In this document: positions 34,145 to 45,466 of the stretch, one piece after another
Layout of the letters: each line of letters opens with the position of its first letter
How positions within the stretch are numbered: the stretch's first letter is position 1
Assembly: GCA_032207245.1 (NCBI GenBank)
Contig: CM063507.1
Location: 95,433,895-95,497,894 of the forward strand
Direction: 5' to 3'
Length of the DNA: 64,000 bases
From: Pardosa pseudoannulata
Lineage: Eukaryota > Arthropoda > Arachnida > Araneae > Lycosidae
Program-made: the position numbers and the translations under genes
The notes under the pieces: model-generated
Told to the model about the DNA's origin: nothing
What the model saw: only the letters and a program-made list of their open reading frames with translations
Databases searched by the model: none

Positions 34145-35445
34145 ACACTTAGAGACATGCATTGTAAGTCCATATGCATTTAAGGTATCCGTCTATGTTC
34201 GGAGAACTTTTTGGTTTAAACGTAGAAACTAGTTCACGTTTTTACATTTTTAGATTTATTTTTTATATTTATTTTTTTATAAGAACGTTTTGGGAAATCA
34301 CATTTCAAGTTTCAACATTTTATTAAAAATACAGTTCTAAGAAAAACGCATTTGAAGTTTATGAAATTAACTTTAACTGTAAATAAATTAAAATGCATGT
34401 TTAAAATTTCCCACACTTTCTTGCTTCAAAACTTTCTAATTGCCAAGTTGCTAATTATTAAAAATACTAGAAAAATGTTTAAACTCATCTTCATGAAAAT
34501 TTAAAAAGTTTTGTCCAAAAAATGCTCTTAAAAGGCTTTAAATTCTCAACTTCCGGTTCCGAAGTCGCTACTTCCGTTTTGTTTTGATAGCTATCATTGA
34601 GGTTTAAGTAGCTGTAACTTTTCTTTAAAATACCGTAGAGACAAAACAAAAACAGGTTTAGAAGCCAAAAGTTGAAATTGTAGAATAGAGAAATTTAAAA
34701 AAATTGATATTTGGCAAAAAATGACGTTTTTAACGTAGACGGATACCTTAATTTTTTGAGTACTGATCGTAAATGAACTTTATGTTTGTCGGCATTCGTA
34801 CTAAACACTAAAATATCGTCTAAGTAAACATAACAAAATTTGTGCTCACTAAGTATTTCATTCATGAACCTTTGGAAGGTCTGCGCTGCACCACAGAGAC
34901 GGAAACTCAAACAACCCAAATGGCGTGCAAACTGCAGTTTTCTTTATGTGCTCGCGATGCACTGGTATATGAATATATGCACGGACAATGTCGAGTTTTG
35001 AAAATATGCTTTTACCATGTAGCATATTTGAAAAAACTAGAATGGGAGTTACAGGGTAGCGATCCGGTACCGTACAAGCATTCAGCTTCCTATAGTCTCC
35101 CACAGGTCGAATACTGCCGGAAGTTTGGGTCACTACATGAAGTGGTGACGACCAAGGTGATTTAGATGGCCTGCATATGCCTTGATCGATCATAAACTGA
35201 AATTCTTTTTTTACAGCTTCATACAGTTTGGGATTTAATCTCAGAAACCTACTATGAATTGGCGGGCTTCTTGTTTCGCTGCAGTGAACTGCATTATATT
35301 TAACTTCTTTAACCCAAGGCGTTAATTTTGTTAACACCGGAAATTCAGACAAGATCCTGTGGTAAGGCAAGTCGGCAGAAATGAGTTTGACTGAAAAAGG
35401 ATTAGAGAATTTCGACACTGTTCCAGATAGAGAAAGTCTAGTCAT
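34145..35445 (-). pseudogene. Gypsy reverse transcriptase, split by a TTAA MITE
   Basis: The minus-strand frame 35445-34858 covers the RT start ([18 protein letters not shown], then [20 protein letters not shown] and [15 protein letters not shown], holding the first catalytic Asp). After a frameshift near 34900, the frame 34919-34752 has [11 protein letters not shown] and the catalytic YLDDILVFS. At 34751 the TTAA MITE interrupts. On its far side (34179-34145) the same frame resumes with YGLTMHVSKC and runs into the gap. The lineage looks Ty3/Gypsy. Confidence 0.9.
34184..34747 (-). mobile_element. TTAA MITE, copy 3 (internal deletion), inside Gypsy RT
   Basis: 564 bp, with ends GGTATCCGTCTATGTTC and AACGTAGACGGATACC and TTAA on both sides (34180-34183, 34748-34751). 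Compared with the 990-bp copy it lacks about 425 bp in the middle. The host Gypsy frame is continuous across the TTAA once the element is ignored. Confidence 0.9.
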
Positions 35446-35780
35446 GTATCGTTTATTTTAAGCCTTTTCAAATCATTTAAAAGATCAAAATGGTGCAGAA
35501 AATCAGCTCCTATTATAGGAATAAGTACAGTAGCAATTAAAAATTTACAAATAAAATTACGTCTGAGTCCTAAATCCATATTCATTAATTTAAATACACA
35601 AGTTTCAATTTTTGAATTATTAGCCGTAAACAACTGTAGGGAATCGGGTTTTTGCTTTGTAAAAGTATTTCCGACCGTGATACAACTGACATCTGATCCT
35701 GAATCTATCAAAAATTTTAAATGCGTTTTCTTATGAACATATAAGCGACATGATTTTGCGACTGCCGGTGTATTTGTCGC
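35442..35780 (-). pseudogene. Gypsy aspartic protease
   Basis: The minus-strand frame reads FLIDSGSDVSCITVG, with the D-S-G retropepsin active site, and ends IIGADFLHHFDLLNDL, the usual 'G.DFL..F.L' protease end. It lies directly upstream of the RT and downstream of gag, as in Gypsy gag-pol. Preceding codons (CRLYV at about 35760) link it to gag. Confidence 0.85.
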
Positions 35781-35803
35781 TAATGTATTTTGGCCGACAG
35801 CCG

Positions 35804-36592
35804 CTATTGCAAGTTTTCCTGCACGGTGTTATTTGTAAAAGAGTATGGTTGCTGGCATTTACGCGCCTCCTTTTCAATTCGACTATGGTAGAAGCATAAA
35901 CATCCTGTGCGGTCTCTCGAGCGCTCACGTGACGGGTAACGGCGACATGGAGATGAGTGATGCCGGGAGTAACTATTGCTACGAGTCCTGGAGAGCCGTT
36001 CGATTTGTTTACTTCGCGCAGCGACTTCCATTCGTAGCGCGCTTATTTCGTTCAGTGGAGACTGCGCTAAAGAATGTGGGCTGGAACTATTGGAAAACCT
36101 TTCGGCGGCTGAATCTTGTAAAGCGAAAACGTTGTTGTTCGAAGAGGATGTTCGAACTTCGGTAATTTTATCGGCCATGTTGGCCAAATTATCCAGCGAC
36201 TCCGTACTCACTGAAAGAATCGTTTGCATTTCTGATGGAAGTCTTTGGAACCATAAAGATTTAAGAAAATCATCGTTAATAAATCCACCCAATTCTCTCA
36301 TTTTGCGTAATAAATGGGATGGTTTGTCATCCCCTAAATATAATCCGAACAAAATCTTCATTATCCGTTGATTTTCCGAATCTGGGAATTCGGTAATCAA
36401 ACGTTGTTTTAACGTGTCGTATCTTTTGCTTGAAGGGGGATTAAATAAAATGTCCGAGACAGTGGATAAGGTTTCGGGATCGATTGCTGCAATTAAGTGG
36501 TTATATTTCGTTAAATCGCTTGAAGTATTGGTAAGCGTAAAATGACTTTTCACCTGAACAAACCAAAGTAAACTATAAACTATTAACTAATG
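35804..36592 (-). pseudogene. Gypsy gag (5'-truncated)
   Basis: The minus-strand frame includes WFVQVKSHFTLTNTSSDLTK (start upstream of any Met), YDTLKQRLITEFPDSENQRI, LGDDKPSHLLRKMRELGGF, LKSLWFQRLPSEMQTIL and an Arg/Ser-rich tail. This is the gag type that lacks a CCHC knuckle in many arthropod Gypsy elements. A second, broken copy of the same gag type is at 61300-61815. The 5' limit is a junction with other sequence near 36592. Confidence 0.85.
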
Positions 36593-36659
36593 GGTAAACT
36601 ATTTTCGAAATTTTGTTATGATGTATAATTATAGTGCTCCCTTGTATCGTTATTTTCGG

Positions 36660-37060
36660 TAGCCTGTTTAAAAAATGGACAGTCTCGCACTATGTGGTTA
36701 GTATATCCGCAAAAAGCACGACTCAAATCATTCGGTAGTTCTTGTACAGTATCCGCCTCTGTTCTCCACCGCTGTTAGTTCTTTGTGGTGTATTTCTTAC
36801 TCTTTCATTACTATTTTGTGTAGACGCATGGCGTTAATTTCCGCAATTAAGGCTGCAATCTTTTCTACATCTTCGTTATGTTTCCGCATCAGCATGTTAA
36901 TATTTTCTTCTGAGTTATTGTCTGTGAAGTTATTTACGCTAGCCTTCAAAATATCAGCTGTGATTAAATTTTGTGCATTTTCTACGCACTTCGCTTTTTT
37001 ATCATATCCGTATAATTTTTATCGGATTCATTTTTGTCAGTCTCATACGACATTTAACGC
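36660..37060 (-). pseudogene. Retroelement gag C-terminal part with CCHC remnant
   Basis: The minus-strand frame near 37020-36820 (CVENAQNLITADILKASVNN ... KIAALIAEINAM) resembles the middle of the gag at 41686-42195. Near 36720, RAFCGYTNHIVRDCPFFKQ is a CCHC zinc knuckle with its first Cys mutated to Arg (CGT). It is separated from its likely N-terminal half (37439-37903) by about 350 bp. Confidence 0.55.
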
Positions 37061-37084
37061 AGAGTGGCAAGTATGTTGAGTGAA

Positions 37085-37438
37085 GAGTGAAACCATTAAA
37101 AAACATGCCGTTTATTTAACATTCATAAAACATAATACATTGCTCCACGAGCAATAAAATAAGACTAGTGTGAAACCCACACAGGGAATTAAAAAAAAAA
37201 AACGCCAGCATCAGTCCACAGAAACTACAATTATTTATATACGACTGGGCTGACCAGATACACGTATAAATTTGCATAAAGTTGAAAATTAATACATGCA
37301 AGAAACTTAAATACACACACAGTAACTAAATAAAGAAAATATAATTACAAATGACGACTAGTACTTTTGAAACCGTTTACAATCTTAAAGTGTCGAAAAT
37401 TGGATATAATCAGAGCAATACTTAACCGCTGGTTAAGT
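37085..37438. other. Insert between two gag halves, unassigned
   Basis: Lies between gag fragments that appear to belong together. On the minus strand it has an AATAAA near 37160 and ends close to CTCAACA, so a solo LTR is possible, but no target duplication was found. Confidence 0.3.
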
Positions 37439-37903
37439 TCAAGTAATCCTAACAATTTTTAAAACATCTACCCGTACATCGTGGTTCAGTGCCTCCAAAA
37501 ATTTTGACAATTTTATTGAGTTGTTCATAGGGTTTGAGCCCGAAGTTGCTACATCACCATCCGATAAATAATGCATCGCAGCGTTGTTAATTCGAAAAAC
37601 TAAGTTTTTAATGGATCCACCTGGCTGTTGTTTTATTGTAATGAATCGCATATGGTTGGTAGCCAAAGATGGCTGCTCCGCAAAAAAATCCATCAGTTCC
37701 GATTTAATTATTTTGAATGATGTTTCGTTTCTGAGACTTCGGTCATTTGTTATGAACATTAACGCTTGTCCACGCAATCTTGATTTTAAAATAATTCCTT
37801 GTTCCGTGTCGGTCCAATTACCCGTCTGTGCAATAGCCTCAAATTGTACCATAAACTTTTCACATTTTTGTGGATTCTGCCCATCAAAATAATTAAGCAT
37901 CAA
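37439..37903 (-). pseudogene. Retroelement gag N-terminal part
   Basis: The 154-codon frame reads MMLNYFDGQNPQKCEKFMVQ, IILKSRLRGQALMFI, TIKQQPGGSIKNLVFRINNA and SIKLSKFLEALNHDVRVDVL. The composition is that of a Gypsy-type capsid region. The final segment matches SIKLTKLLEALPDYTRIDL in the gag at 41686-42195, so the two belong to one retroelement lineage. No functional element remains. Confidence 0.65.
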
Positions 37904-37921
37904 TGGTGTAACTTATCCGGT

Positions 37922-38960
37922 CCCTGTTTCAGGTGACACAAGAAAGAATCAGGTGTATCTCGAATAATGGATTTATTTACACTTTTGCTATATACATCAT
38001 TTCACCACTATAAAAACAATTTCTAATCACAGGTAAGTGATTAGTACAAATAGGCCTGAGTAGTGGCGGGTACCTAAACTAAATTCAGTCTCTGCCGAAA
38101 TATGGGTGAGTAGACGGAAGAACAATTCGTAGCTCTCTCGAAAGTTCTCTGAAGTATAGGTAAGAGATCTGAGCACAGTTAGTTCTGAAGAACTGCAAAC
38201 AATCCTGAAGAGGGATTATATTAGAAAAAGAAAAGAAACCCAAAGCACAGGGTATCGCTTCAATCTCAGCAAGAGATATATCCCAAGACGGGATTCCGCT
38301 AAATAAAACTCTCCGATGGAGAAACTGGTCGAGGAGACCTCCGAGTTAGCCCATGCGGACTACTCCTTAAAGAAAAGCTCCCACGGTGGGATTATAGCAA
38401 AAAAAAAAAAAACAGTCTCCGGTAGAGAGACTGGTCAAGGCGACCTCTGAAATTAGCTGGTTGCTAGCTAACTACTAAAAAAAATCGTCTCTTTCTAGGG
38501 GAGGGCCCCTTAAGAGAGAGGCCTCACCCTCAATTTCATTATTGGGTTACCTAGCGATGATCTCACCTTCGACCAACTGGATTGGTCCGGGTTAAGCAAT
38601 CATCGGCCGCAAAGCCGGGGGTTCTTGGAATTCTTAACGGCGACATCTGAGTAGCGGCAAATCCTTTGTAGTTCCCGCGATCATTTTTTCGGCTGTCAGT
38701 GTAGGTGCCGTGTCGTCTGGCATATTGTTCCTTTACTAAAGGCCACAGCAATATAGACATCGAGGTGCCTTGGAAATCAATCCTTTTGTATCCACACAAG
38801 TCCACCTTTCAAAGCAAAGTTCTTTGATGACGATACACCGCTAAATCATGCCGTTACAATGGCAAATTTTGTAATCGCGATGCATATTGTATAGAGTTAT
38901 CAGCCCTTTCATTTTGTATCCTACTCAGTTCGGCTACTGAGACCGGGTTGGTTTGGTAAA
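37922..38960. repeat. GC-richer block with an imperfect ~105-bp tandem repeat
   Basis: Two to three units are seen at about 38215-38480. GGGATTATA or GGGATTCCGC leads to CTCCG(A/G)T(G/A)GAGA(A/G)ACTGGTC, then GAGGAGACCTC or AAGGCGACCTC and a TTAGC segment. The surroundings differ in base composition from the introns and may be retroelement 5' leader or LTR, but I cannot assign them. Confidence 0.5.
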
Positions 38961-39148
38961 CTTAATTCGGGGAAGCCATGTTCACAACAAATTTATATGC
39001 TAACTCTCAAGCGCACTGAATATTTGAGCGAACTACAGTTTTTTATATTTTATTTAACTACGCCTACAGTTAAACTCCGATAGTTTTCTTACCTGACAAT
39101 TAATTTCATTTCATACGCCAATATGTTCATGAATACAAACATTTTTAA

Positions 39149-39151
<3 letters not shown>

Positions 39152-39218
<67 letters not shown>
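39152..39218. repeat. (TA)n microsatellite
   Basis: About 33 uninterrupted TA units. Confidence 0.95.
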
Positions 39219-39309
39219 CAACGTGTACTCAATAATTGCATTAATACTTATAAATATGCATAACACTTCGCAAAGCAATATATAATAAGAACTAATATTC
39301 ATACATTAT

Positions 39310-39852
39310 ATATTAAAATTACGTTTACGAGTGGGTCATTGCAGACTCACCCATGCCCATCTTTTGCTAGGTGAAGCTCCTGCACAGTGTGCGTATTGCA
39401 AGACACCTTACACAGTCGCACATATTTTAACCTCTTGTGTTCGTTTAAAATCAATGTATATAAAATTTTTTGGTAATCCATCGCCGAATCTTAATTTAAT
39501 CATCGGGGAAACTCCACACCCAAACTTGTTCCCCTTTCTTCGTCAAACTTGCGTTTATACTGAAATATGATTTTTGATTTTGATTCAATTTTCTAATTTT
39601 CCATTTTTAATCTTTCAATTTTGAATTCTTGTTAATTTGTATATAACTCAATTTTTATTTGTGTTTTTTGTTGAATGTTATATTTTTATTGTTACTTTAA
39701 TCTGTTTTAGAACCTGTCATTTTTTCTTTTGTCAAATTTTTTTTCTAAATTTCGTCTTTAGTTTATTTCTTCATCTTGTATGGCGCAGTTTGTCTCTAGA
39801 GGACTTAGCGCCATTAAACTTCAACCAACCAACCAACCAACCAACCAACCAT
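39310..39852 (+). mobile_element. 5'-truncated Jockey-type LINE fragment
   Basis: The open frame 39331-39570 encodes the ORF2 C-terminus: GHCRLTHAHLLLGEAPAQCA, YCKTPYTVAHILTSC (zinc-knuckle-like), ending FLRQTCVYTEI. A 3' UTR, the TGGCGC/GCGCCA hairpin (39781-39813) and a (CAAC/CCAA)n tail follow. It aligns with the fragment at 51140-51655. Confidence 0.85.
39780..39814 (+). promoter_or_regulatory. LINE 3'-terminal hairpin (39.8 kb)
   Basis: ATGGCGC (39780-39786) pairs perfectly with GCGCCAT (39808-39814), with an inner GTC/GAC pair. It is 20 nt upstream of the tail. Confidence 0.7.
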
Positions 39853-40076
39853 ATAAATTGAGTGATGTAAATGTATTGCAACAATGCCTATGCGTATATA
39901 ATTAGAAAACATTCAACTCAGTTATAAAGTTCTCATAAGAAATGTCAATTCACACTAAAAAATTATGTCATAACAAGGAATGCCTCACTAGCTAATTATT
40001 TTATTACTCATAACAAATATTTTAAGTTTCTTCTGGGCTAACAAACTGTTCAAAAACCCAACGTAACTAGTTCCCT

Positions 40077-40233
40077 ACGCCGGTCAAGGCACCACTTTAT
40101 TTGTTGTAATGTACTTACAACGTAAACACCAGTGTTCGTTCTCAAAGCTGAAACACAGTAAAAATATAATACTTTATATTTGAACTAAAACATTTATTAT
40201 GTACACTAATTATTTACAGATATTATTTCTTGA

Positions 40234-40302
<69 letters not shown>

Positions 40303-41251
40303 GCGGAGAGCATAGATGTGGACTGTATAAAAAATAATAAATATAGACAATTACTAGTTGTAATTGTTTAATGCACAAGAAAATGAAGCTTATTGCTTCC
40401 AACGACACTAGTACCAGAGTCCAATCTTTTGTTTCACTGGCTCACACCAGGGTTGCTATAATTAAAAAAGGGAGAGAATAGATCTCGCCAGGTGCCCAAG
40501 TGGCGATGTGTCAAAAAACAAACACACACACTTCATGACTTGACATTCATTAATTAATGTCCAACAATTTATGACAATTTTCATTTTGTTTTTACACGTT
40601 ATTAATCAAAATATTCTGAGACCCAAAGTATTAATTATGAATATTGCCGCATTTCAAACGACACTACCGAGCTCCATGGCACAATGGTTAGAGTCGCGGG
40701 CTACGAACCGAAAGGTCTCCGGTTCGATCCTGAGTCAGGACAAATTTGTTTCCTTAATTTTATGTTCGAAGTTACCTTATAAAAGCTCTGTAAAAAACTG
40801 CGAGCGGCAGTTGTTGTTTGAGTACGAGCTAGGTAGCTTGGGCTTTAATAAATTGTTATTTCTTAAGCTTGACTCTTGATTGTGTTCCACCTGTACTTTC
40901 ATCCACGTGACAATATTATCAAATTTACCTCCATTAATTACAGGGGAGCGTGTTGGGGCTATCAACCGGCTCGATGCCGGTGCGTCAGTACGGACATGGG
41001 ATTTCGATGTTCAGCAACTCTTGAATCTCGACTTCGATTTTCTCAACTTTTTTTTTACACATTTTACTTCTGTTCAACGCCCCGTTTTTTTTTCTATCCC
41101 AATCGTTTGTTGGTGAAATTTTCCCACATCTGCATCTCCTTCGGTTGTGCAAGTGGGCTCATTAAAATGGCCACTTTTGTGAAAGTTGAGATTGCTTAGC
41201 CCCTGCACCCATATCTCACGGCCACATCCCTGTCTGGGCTTGACCGTTACA
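40077..41251 (-). mobile_element. Probable BEL/Pao LTR with adjoining primer site
   Basis: On the minus strand a unit starts TGTAACGGTCAAGCCC at 41251. It runs to about 40105 and is followed by TGGTGCCTTGACCGGCG (40077-40096), which resembles the BEL/Pao primer-binding region. The first 250 bp are shared with 54352-54135 and 60336-60115, which lie downstream of a BEL pol end. A (TA)28 run (40243-40298) and a tRNA-like segment (40667-40745) are inside. The LTR limits are approximate. Confidence 0.5.
40667..40745 (+). repeat. tRNA-like segment (SINE head or tRNA pseudogene)
   Basis: TGGCACAATGGTTAGAG matches an A box and CCGGTTCGATCC a B box, with CTACGAA in the anticodon-loop position (ACG, Arg-like). 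Neither the acceptor stem nor the T stem pairs, so this is not a functional tRNA. Probably a tRNA-derived repeat within the LTR. Confidence 0.5.
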
Positions 41252-41400
41252 CTTGGGCCACTCCGTGATCTATAACTGCTCCGCAAGGGTCCTCACTAAA
41301 ACTCGAAGTCAACAGCTGCACCTAAATTCTTCTTGGAAATTTAGTCCACAGCTGTGTATGCACGTTCTGACCATCGTGGGAAAGTACATCGGTACAATTA
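41252..41400 (-). repeat. BEL-like 3' non-coding segment next to the LTR
   Basis: CAGCTGTTGACTTCGAGTTTTAGTGAGGACCC and GGAGTGGCCC lead into the LTR start. The same segment precedes the LTR at 54353-54470 and 60337-60480. Confidence 0.5.
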
Positions 41401-41685
41401 TCATCTAAAGCAGATACATTTTCAGCTCTGCAAGGTGTTAAATTTACAGAATTATGATTTTTTAACTCAATACTATCAGAATCGTTATTGTAATTTTTTG
41501 GATCGTATTCTTATATAAAAAGGGAGTAGCAGGACTCAGTGTGGATATAAAAAGATGTTGCATTTTAGATTCATAATTATGTTTGTCATATTTATTTTTA
41601 TTATGTACTTGAAATCTATAGTTAGCTGCTGATGCGGGATAAGTTGTTACACGAGGATTATATTCATCAGCAATCCATATCCTCT

Positions 41686-42671
41686 CTACTCGTTTAAATT
41701 TACTTGATTATTTTTCATGTCGGCCTGGAACTTGTAGCAGTTTTTAAGTATATGATTTGGTTTGGCACAATACTGACAAAAAACTTCGGGTGTTTTAATA
41801 TAACTCTGACGTCCATAATTTAGAAATAGCTTAGAATTTTGTCGATTGTCCTGATGATAATTTTCTAATCCTGCTTTTCGGGGATACCATTTGGCTCGTT
41901 TATGTGTAGATTTGTCATTATATTTTACTCTATCACTTTGAATATTATTGATAGAGTGATTTTCGGATGTGTTGTGTAATATTGAATCAAACTTTGATTC
42001 AATATTACTAATGGATTTTTGGAGAGCATCAATATTGTGTGCATAGGAAGATGTTATGTTATTCTGTGAAATATCGAGTAATGTTTGCGCGTGCTCTGTT
42101 ACAACATGGTATTGATTGACATTCTCTTTATCTAGATCAATTCTTGTATAGTCTGGTAACGCTTCTAATAGTTTTGTCAATTTAATTGAATCCAACGAGT
42201 TTTTGTCTGTGATTGTGGAATATATATTAGTTTCTAGACAATTAATTTTGTGGGACAGCTGAATACAGATTCATCAGCTCCAAGTTTAAAATTTTGATAC
42301 TGAAATTGCGATGTCGCAAGTGATTGCTTTCTAATATAAAAAGAAATTTTGTTTTTAATATCAGACAGCTTTATGTTTTGATTCTGCAATTTTGGACAGG
42401 TAATGCAATATTCCTTTGCTTTACCCTCAAGTTTATTGGCTAGATGTGAAATAATATCACTATCAGTTAGGTTGTTATTTATTTGAAGTCTTTCCAAGTT
42501 TCGAAAAAAGAACTCCCATTGGCTAGGCGAACCAACGAAAGCGTGGATGTTACCAGCCGTAATATTATTAGATAAATTTTGACAAAGAGTTAAATTTGAT
42601 GATCTTAAATTTAGCCTTAAAAGACAGCTACATATATTTACATAACACATAAAAATGTCCAATATATACAT
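41686..42671 (-). pseudogene. Retroelement gag with intact CCHC knuckle
   Basis: Two frames, 42671-42234 (NLERLQINNNLTDSDIISHL, LEGKAKEYCITCP) and 42195-41686 (SIKLTKLLEALPDYTRIDL ... VFCQYCAKPNHILKNCYKF), are one gag broken by a frameshift near 42210. CQYCAKPNHILKNC is a perfect C-x2-C-x4-H-x4-C zinc knuckle that would bind RNA. The same lineage is present at 36660-37903. No pol follows; downstream is a BEL-like end. Confidence 0.75.
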
Positions 42672-43220
42672 AACAAAATAAATTGAAAATATATTAACTC
42701 ATATTATCACAAAAATTAATTAACAATGGAATATAGCTGCATTGTTAAGACTAACTTAAAATCAGATTGAAACGGACAAGTAGTAATCATTATTGAAGCA
42801 TTCAATAATTAATTATATATTTCAAACCATAAAATATTACATAAGAAATTATATGAGGGGAAATACTAGTTCAATCTGAATTTGTCACATCATAAAAGAA
42901 ATTAATATAGCACCAATAATGTAGTCACGTACCCAAGTCCTGTGAAGTGAATTGACATCGAAGAATTCCGCACCATATATACACGGCATCAGTTGTTGAA
43001 TTTAATAGTGGTGTTATTCTTTTTCATGGAAGATTAAGATGTAAGATAATTGACAATTATAGTGAAACTTCTCCGTCAAGCCGCAATAAACCTATCACCT
43101 GTTCGTTAATAGATACATACGACGGTAGACACAATTCAGAATATTCAAATTTTAGAGTATTGATGATTTTAAGGCAGGGATGAAAATGACAGTTGAAAGA
43201 TAGAGAAGAGTCACATTCTT
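42672..43220. other. Unassigned region
   Basis: AT-rich stretch between a gag fragment and a Gypsy LTR. Probably retroelement leader sequence. Nothing firm. Confidence 0.3.
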
Positions 43221-43737
43221 AGCTTCAAGAAACATTTATTATTTTTGTCACTTGCTGACTTTGTCTAAAACAATCTTTCCTCGACATCCCGCCAAAAGCA
43301 AAATGGCTAAAGAAAGGGGCTCTAGAAAAAAAATGCGGATGACCTCTTTTAAAAGTTTTGCCCAAATGAATCAACACTGCACATGGCGAGGTCAGTGGAA
43401 AAATTCCGCCAGCTGGAACCCAAGACGATCGCCAATTAATGCACATTTTGAATTAACAACGCTTTTACAAACACATAGGTATCGTTAACAGAAACTTTTA
43501 AACAGACACTCGACATTAATAAACATTCGTATAGCAGCACTGTCTAGAAAAGAACCAGATGTGTAGAAAAGGAGCATCTACATAGGAAGATGATCAAAGC
43601 AAAGGAATAGCAAATGATTGAAAGTGGTAGAAAAAGAAATACTTCAAGTGCGCATGCTCTATAACTTCAACCTCGCGCTGACTCTCCGTTGAAGTTACAG
43701 TAATACATGTAACGTCGCCACACATCTCCCTGACCAA
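43221..43737 (-). mobile_element. Gypsy 3' LTR
   Basis: On the minus strand it starts TGTGGCGACGTTACATG, immediately after a purine-rich GGTCAGGGAGATG (the polypurine tract that primes plus-strand synthesis). It carries an AATAAA-like signal near 43235. The right-hand limit is estimated. Confidence 0.65.
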
Positions 43738-43769
43738 TGGCAACGAAATTAAAGGTATCAGGTGTTAAA

Positions 43770-43945
43770 TTTTACCCTACTTCTAGAACGTTTATGAAGA
43801 ACATCTGGCTTTTGGAACTCAGGTACAGCTGGTAATGCAGGGGAAACTGGTGGTAAAGATATAAGTGGTGGAAGTTCCTTTGTAGGGACTTTTAACTGTT
43901 TCCGCGACGAAAATGAACGCTGGTTTAACCCTTTATATCCTGAAT
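43770..43945 (-). pseudogene. Gypsy pol C-terminus
   Basis: Just upstream of the polypurine tract the minus-strand frame reads LPPLISLPPVSPALPAVPEF and ends RSRSRVKFNT with a stop. A Pro-rich tail ending '(S/G)R.V.F' directly before the tract and LTR is the usual end of Gypsy pol. Confidence 0.6.
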
Positions 43946-43959
43946 TAACTTACCATCAA

Positions 43960-44205
43960 CTTTCTTACTTCATTTTTTGCATCATTAGATAAGTTTTAAT
44001 GGAGAATAATCATAGAAAAAAGCAAATTAGTTTTTACTGTATTTTAGTAGTTAATCTTCTTGTTGTCACCTGTATTTTCCTCATTTTTTATCCCTTTTCT
44101 TTACAAAAATTACTTTGCTTGTTTTATGGCTTATCTTTACCTTTTGTTTGGCGCAGCATGTCATATTTTGGGTTTTGCGTCATTAAAACTAACACTCACT
44201 CACTT
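43960..44205 (+). mobile_element. LINE 3' end fragment with hairpin
   Basis: T-rich 3' UTR, hairpin TGGCGCA (44149-44155) / TGCGTCA (44176-44182, one G-U pair), then ATTAAAACTAACACTCACTC tail. It splits the Gypsy pol tail from the integrase part upstream. Confidence 0.65.
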
Positions 44206-44761
44206 CAGTAGTTAATTTTGCAGTTGGTACTTTCTAGTACCAAAATATATTTTTGACTCTATGATAGAAAATAAAACATTAAATTATGAATAAAAAAAAT
44301 GAAATGCTTACCTGCGAAGTATAGAAATCTCTAAAAAATAATAGTACCAAGTAACTGGTAATGAACCACTAAATTTAATCAATTGAACAACTCGTGTATC
44401 AACTGTACCATAAAAGGACCTCCGAATTCAGCACGCCAATTATAAAATCCCTGCTGTGCAAATTAAAAGGATTCCTTATTGGTGCTGTAATTTTTTTCTG
44501 CTGTAGGAACGGCATCGCTCATGTCCTTGTGAGTACAGGCAGGAAAAACGGCTTTATTAGGAATATATAGGTGTTTGGTTGAAGCGGTACTTATAAGTAC
44601 CGTCAGGATAAAAAGGGTTAAGTCGATCCAGGTTCTCCACTCTCTCTTTGTTACCGATGAGTAATCGACAATTCTTGAATGTTTCACTTAGAACCAGATG
44701 TGGACCTGTATGGAAAAAGCCCCAGTGTTTTTTAAAAGCATTACACCTCAGAAACACAGGA

Positions 44762-45466
44762 TAGTGTTTTGTTGGGTTCCCTCGCATGTTGGTATAGCTG
44801 GAAATGAGCGAGCAGATAAAGCTGCCAGATCCGCTACTAATCTTCTCCACTTTCATTTACCGTACCTTGACATCAAGAATTATGTGGTGTGGTTAATTTA
44901 GCGATTGAAAAATGGCAATCTATTTGGAACTAACAAATCAACAATAAACTTTATGAAGTGAAACCTGAACTATCACTCTGGCCTTCTATACCCTCCATGA
45001 CGTCATTCTTACTCGTCTTCGTATAGGGCATACTCGCTTTACCCATCGTCACCTATTGCTCGGGGAACCTGCCCCTGTTTTGCAAACTTTGTAAAATACC
45101 CGTGACTGTAAAACACATTCTAACAGAATGTCCAAGTTTTTACCGCCATCGTGTTCATCATTTTAAAACTCATTCCATATCCTTAAGTTCATTGCTTCAT
45201 GATCCCCCTCATTTGAATCTTATTAAATTTTTAAAAGATATTGGTTTTTATGCATACATTTAAGGTCATTAACTCATCGCTTTTATTTATACACTATCAT
45301 TGCATATTTTTATATTTACTCTTATCTTTTGACATTCTTTTAGCCCTGCTGTTTTAACTTGTTAATCATTGTAATCGTTTATATCTTAACTATTTGTTTG
45401 GCACAATACGTCCCAAGAGGATTCAGTGCCAATAAGCACTACCAACCAGAATAAAATCAACCAACC
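44762..45466 (+). mobile_element. 5'-truncated LINE, 12-bp TSD, in Gypsy integrase
   Basis: The perfect repeat AGAAACACAGGA at 44750-44761 and 45467-45478 frames 705 bp. Coding pieces: RNase H end (VFCWVPSHVGIAGNERADKA), then with a frameshift DVILTRLRIGHTRFTHRHLL, VKHILTECPSF and FLKDIGFYAYI. The hairpin TTGGCAC/GTGCCAA (45398-45432) and a CCAACCAG...CCAACC tail close it. Confidence 0.88.
45398..45432 (+). promoter_or_regulatory. LINE 3'-terminal hairpin (45.4 kb)
   Basis: TTGGCAC pairs perfectly with GTGCCAA. Relative to TGGCGC/GCGCCA, a G:C pair is replaced by A:T on both sides, a compensatory change. Confidence 0.7.

Noticed and set aside
35845..36371. Two + strand frames of 106 and 131 codons
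   Set aside because: Antisense shadows of the Gypsy gag, which is recognisable on the minus strand.
40667..40745. Functional tRNA-Arg gene
   Set aside because: A and B boxes are present, but acceptor, anticodon and T stems do not pair properly.
44463..44687. Separate 74-codon minus-strand gene
   Set aside because: Its frame is offset from the Gypsy integrase C-terminus that reads through the same bases.
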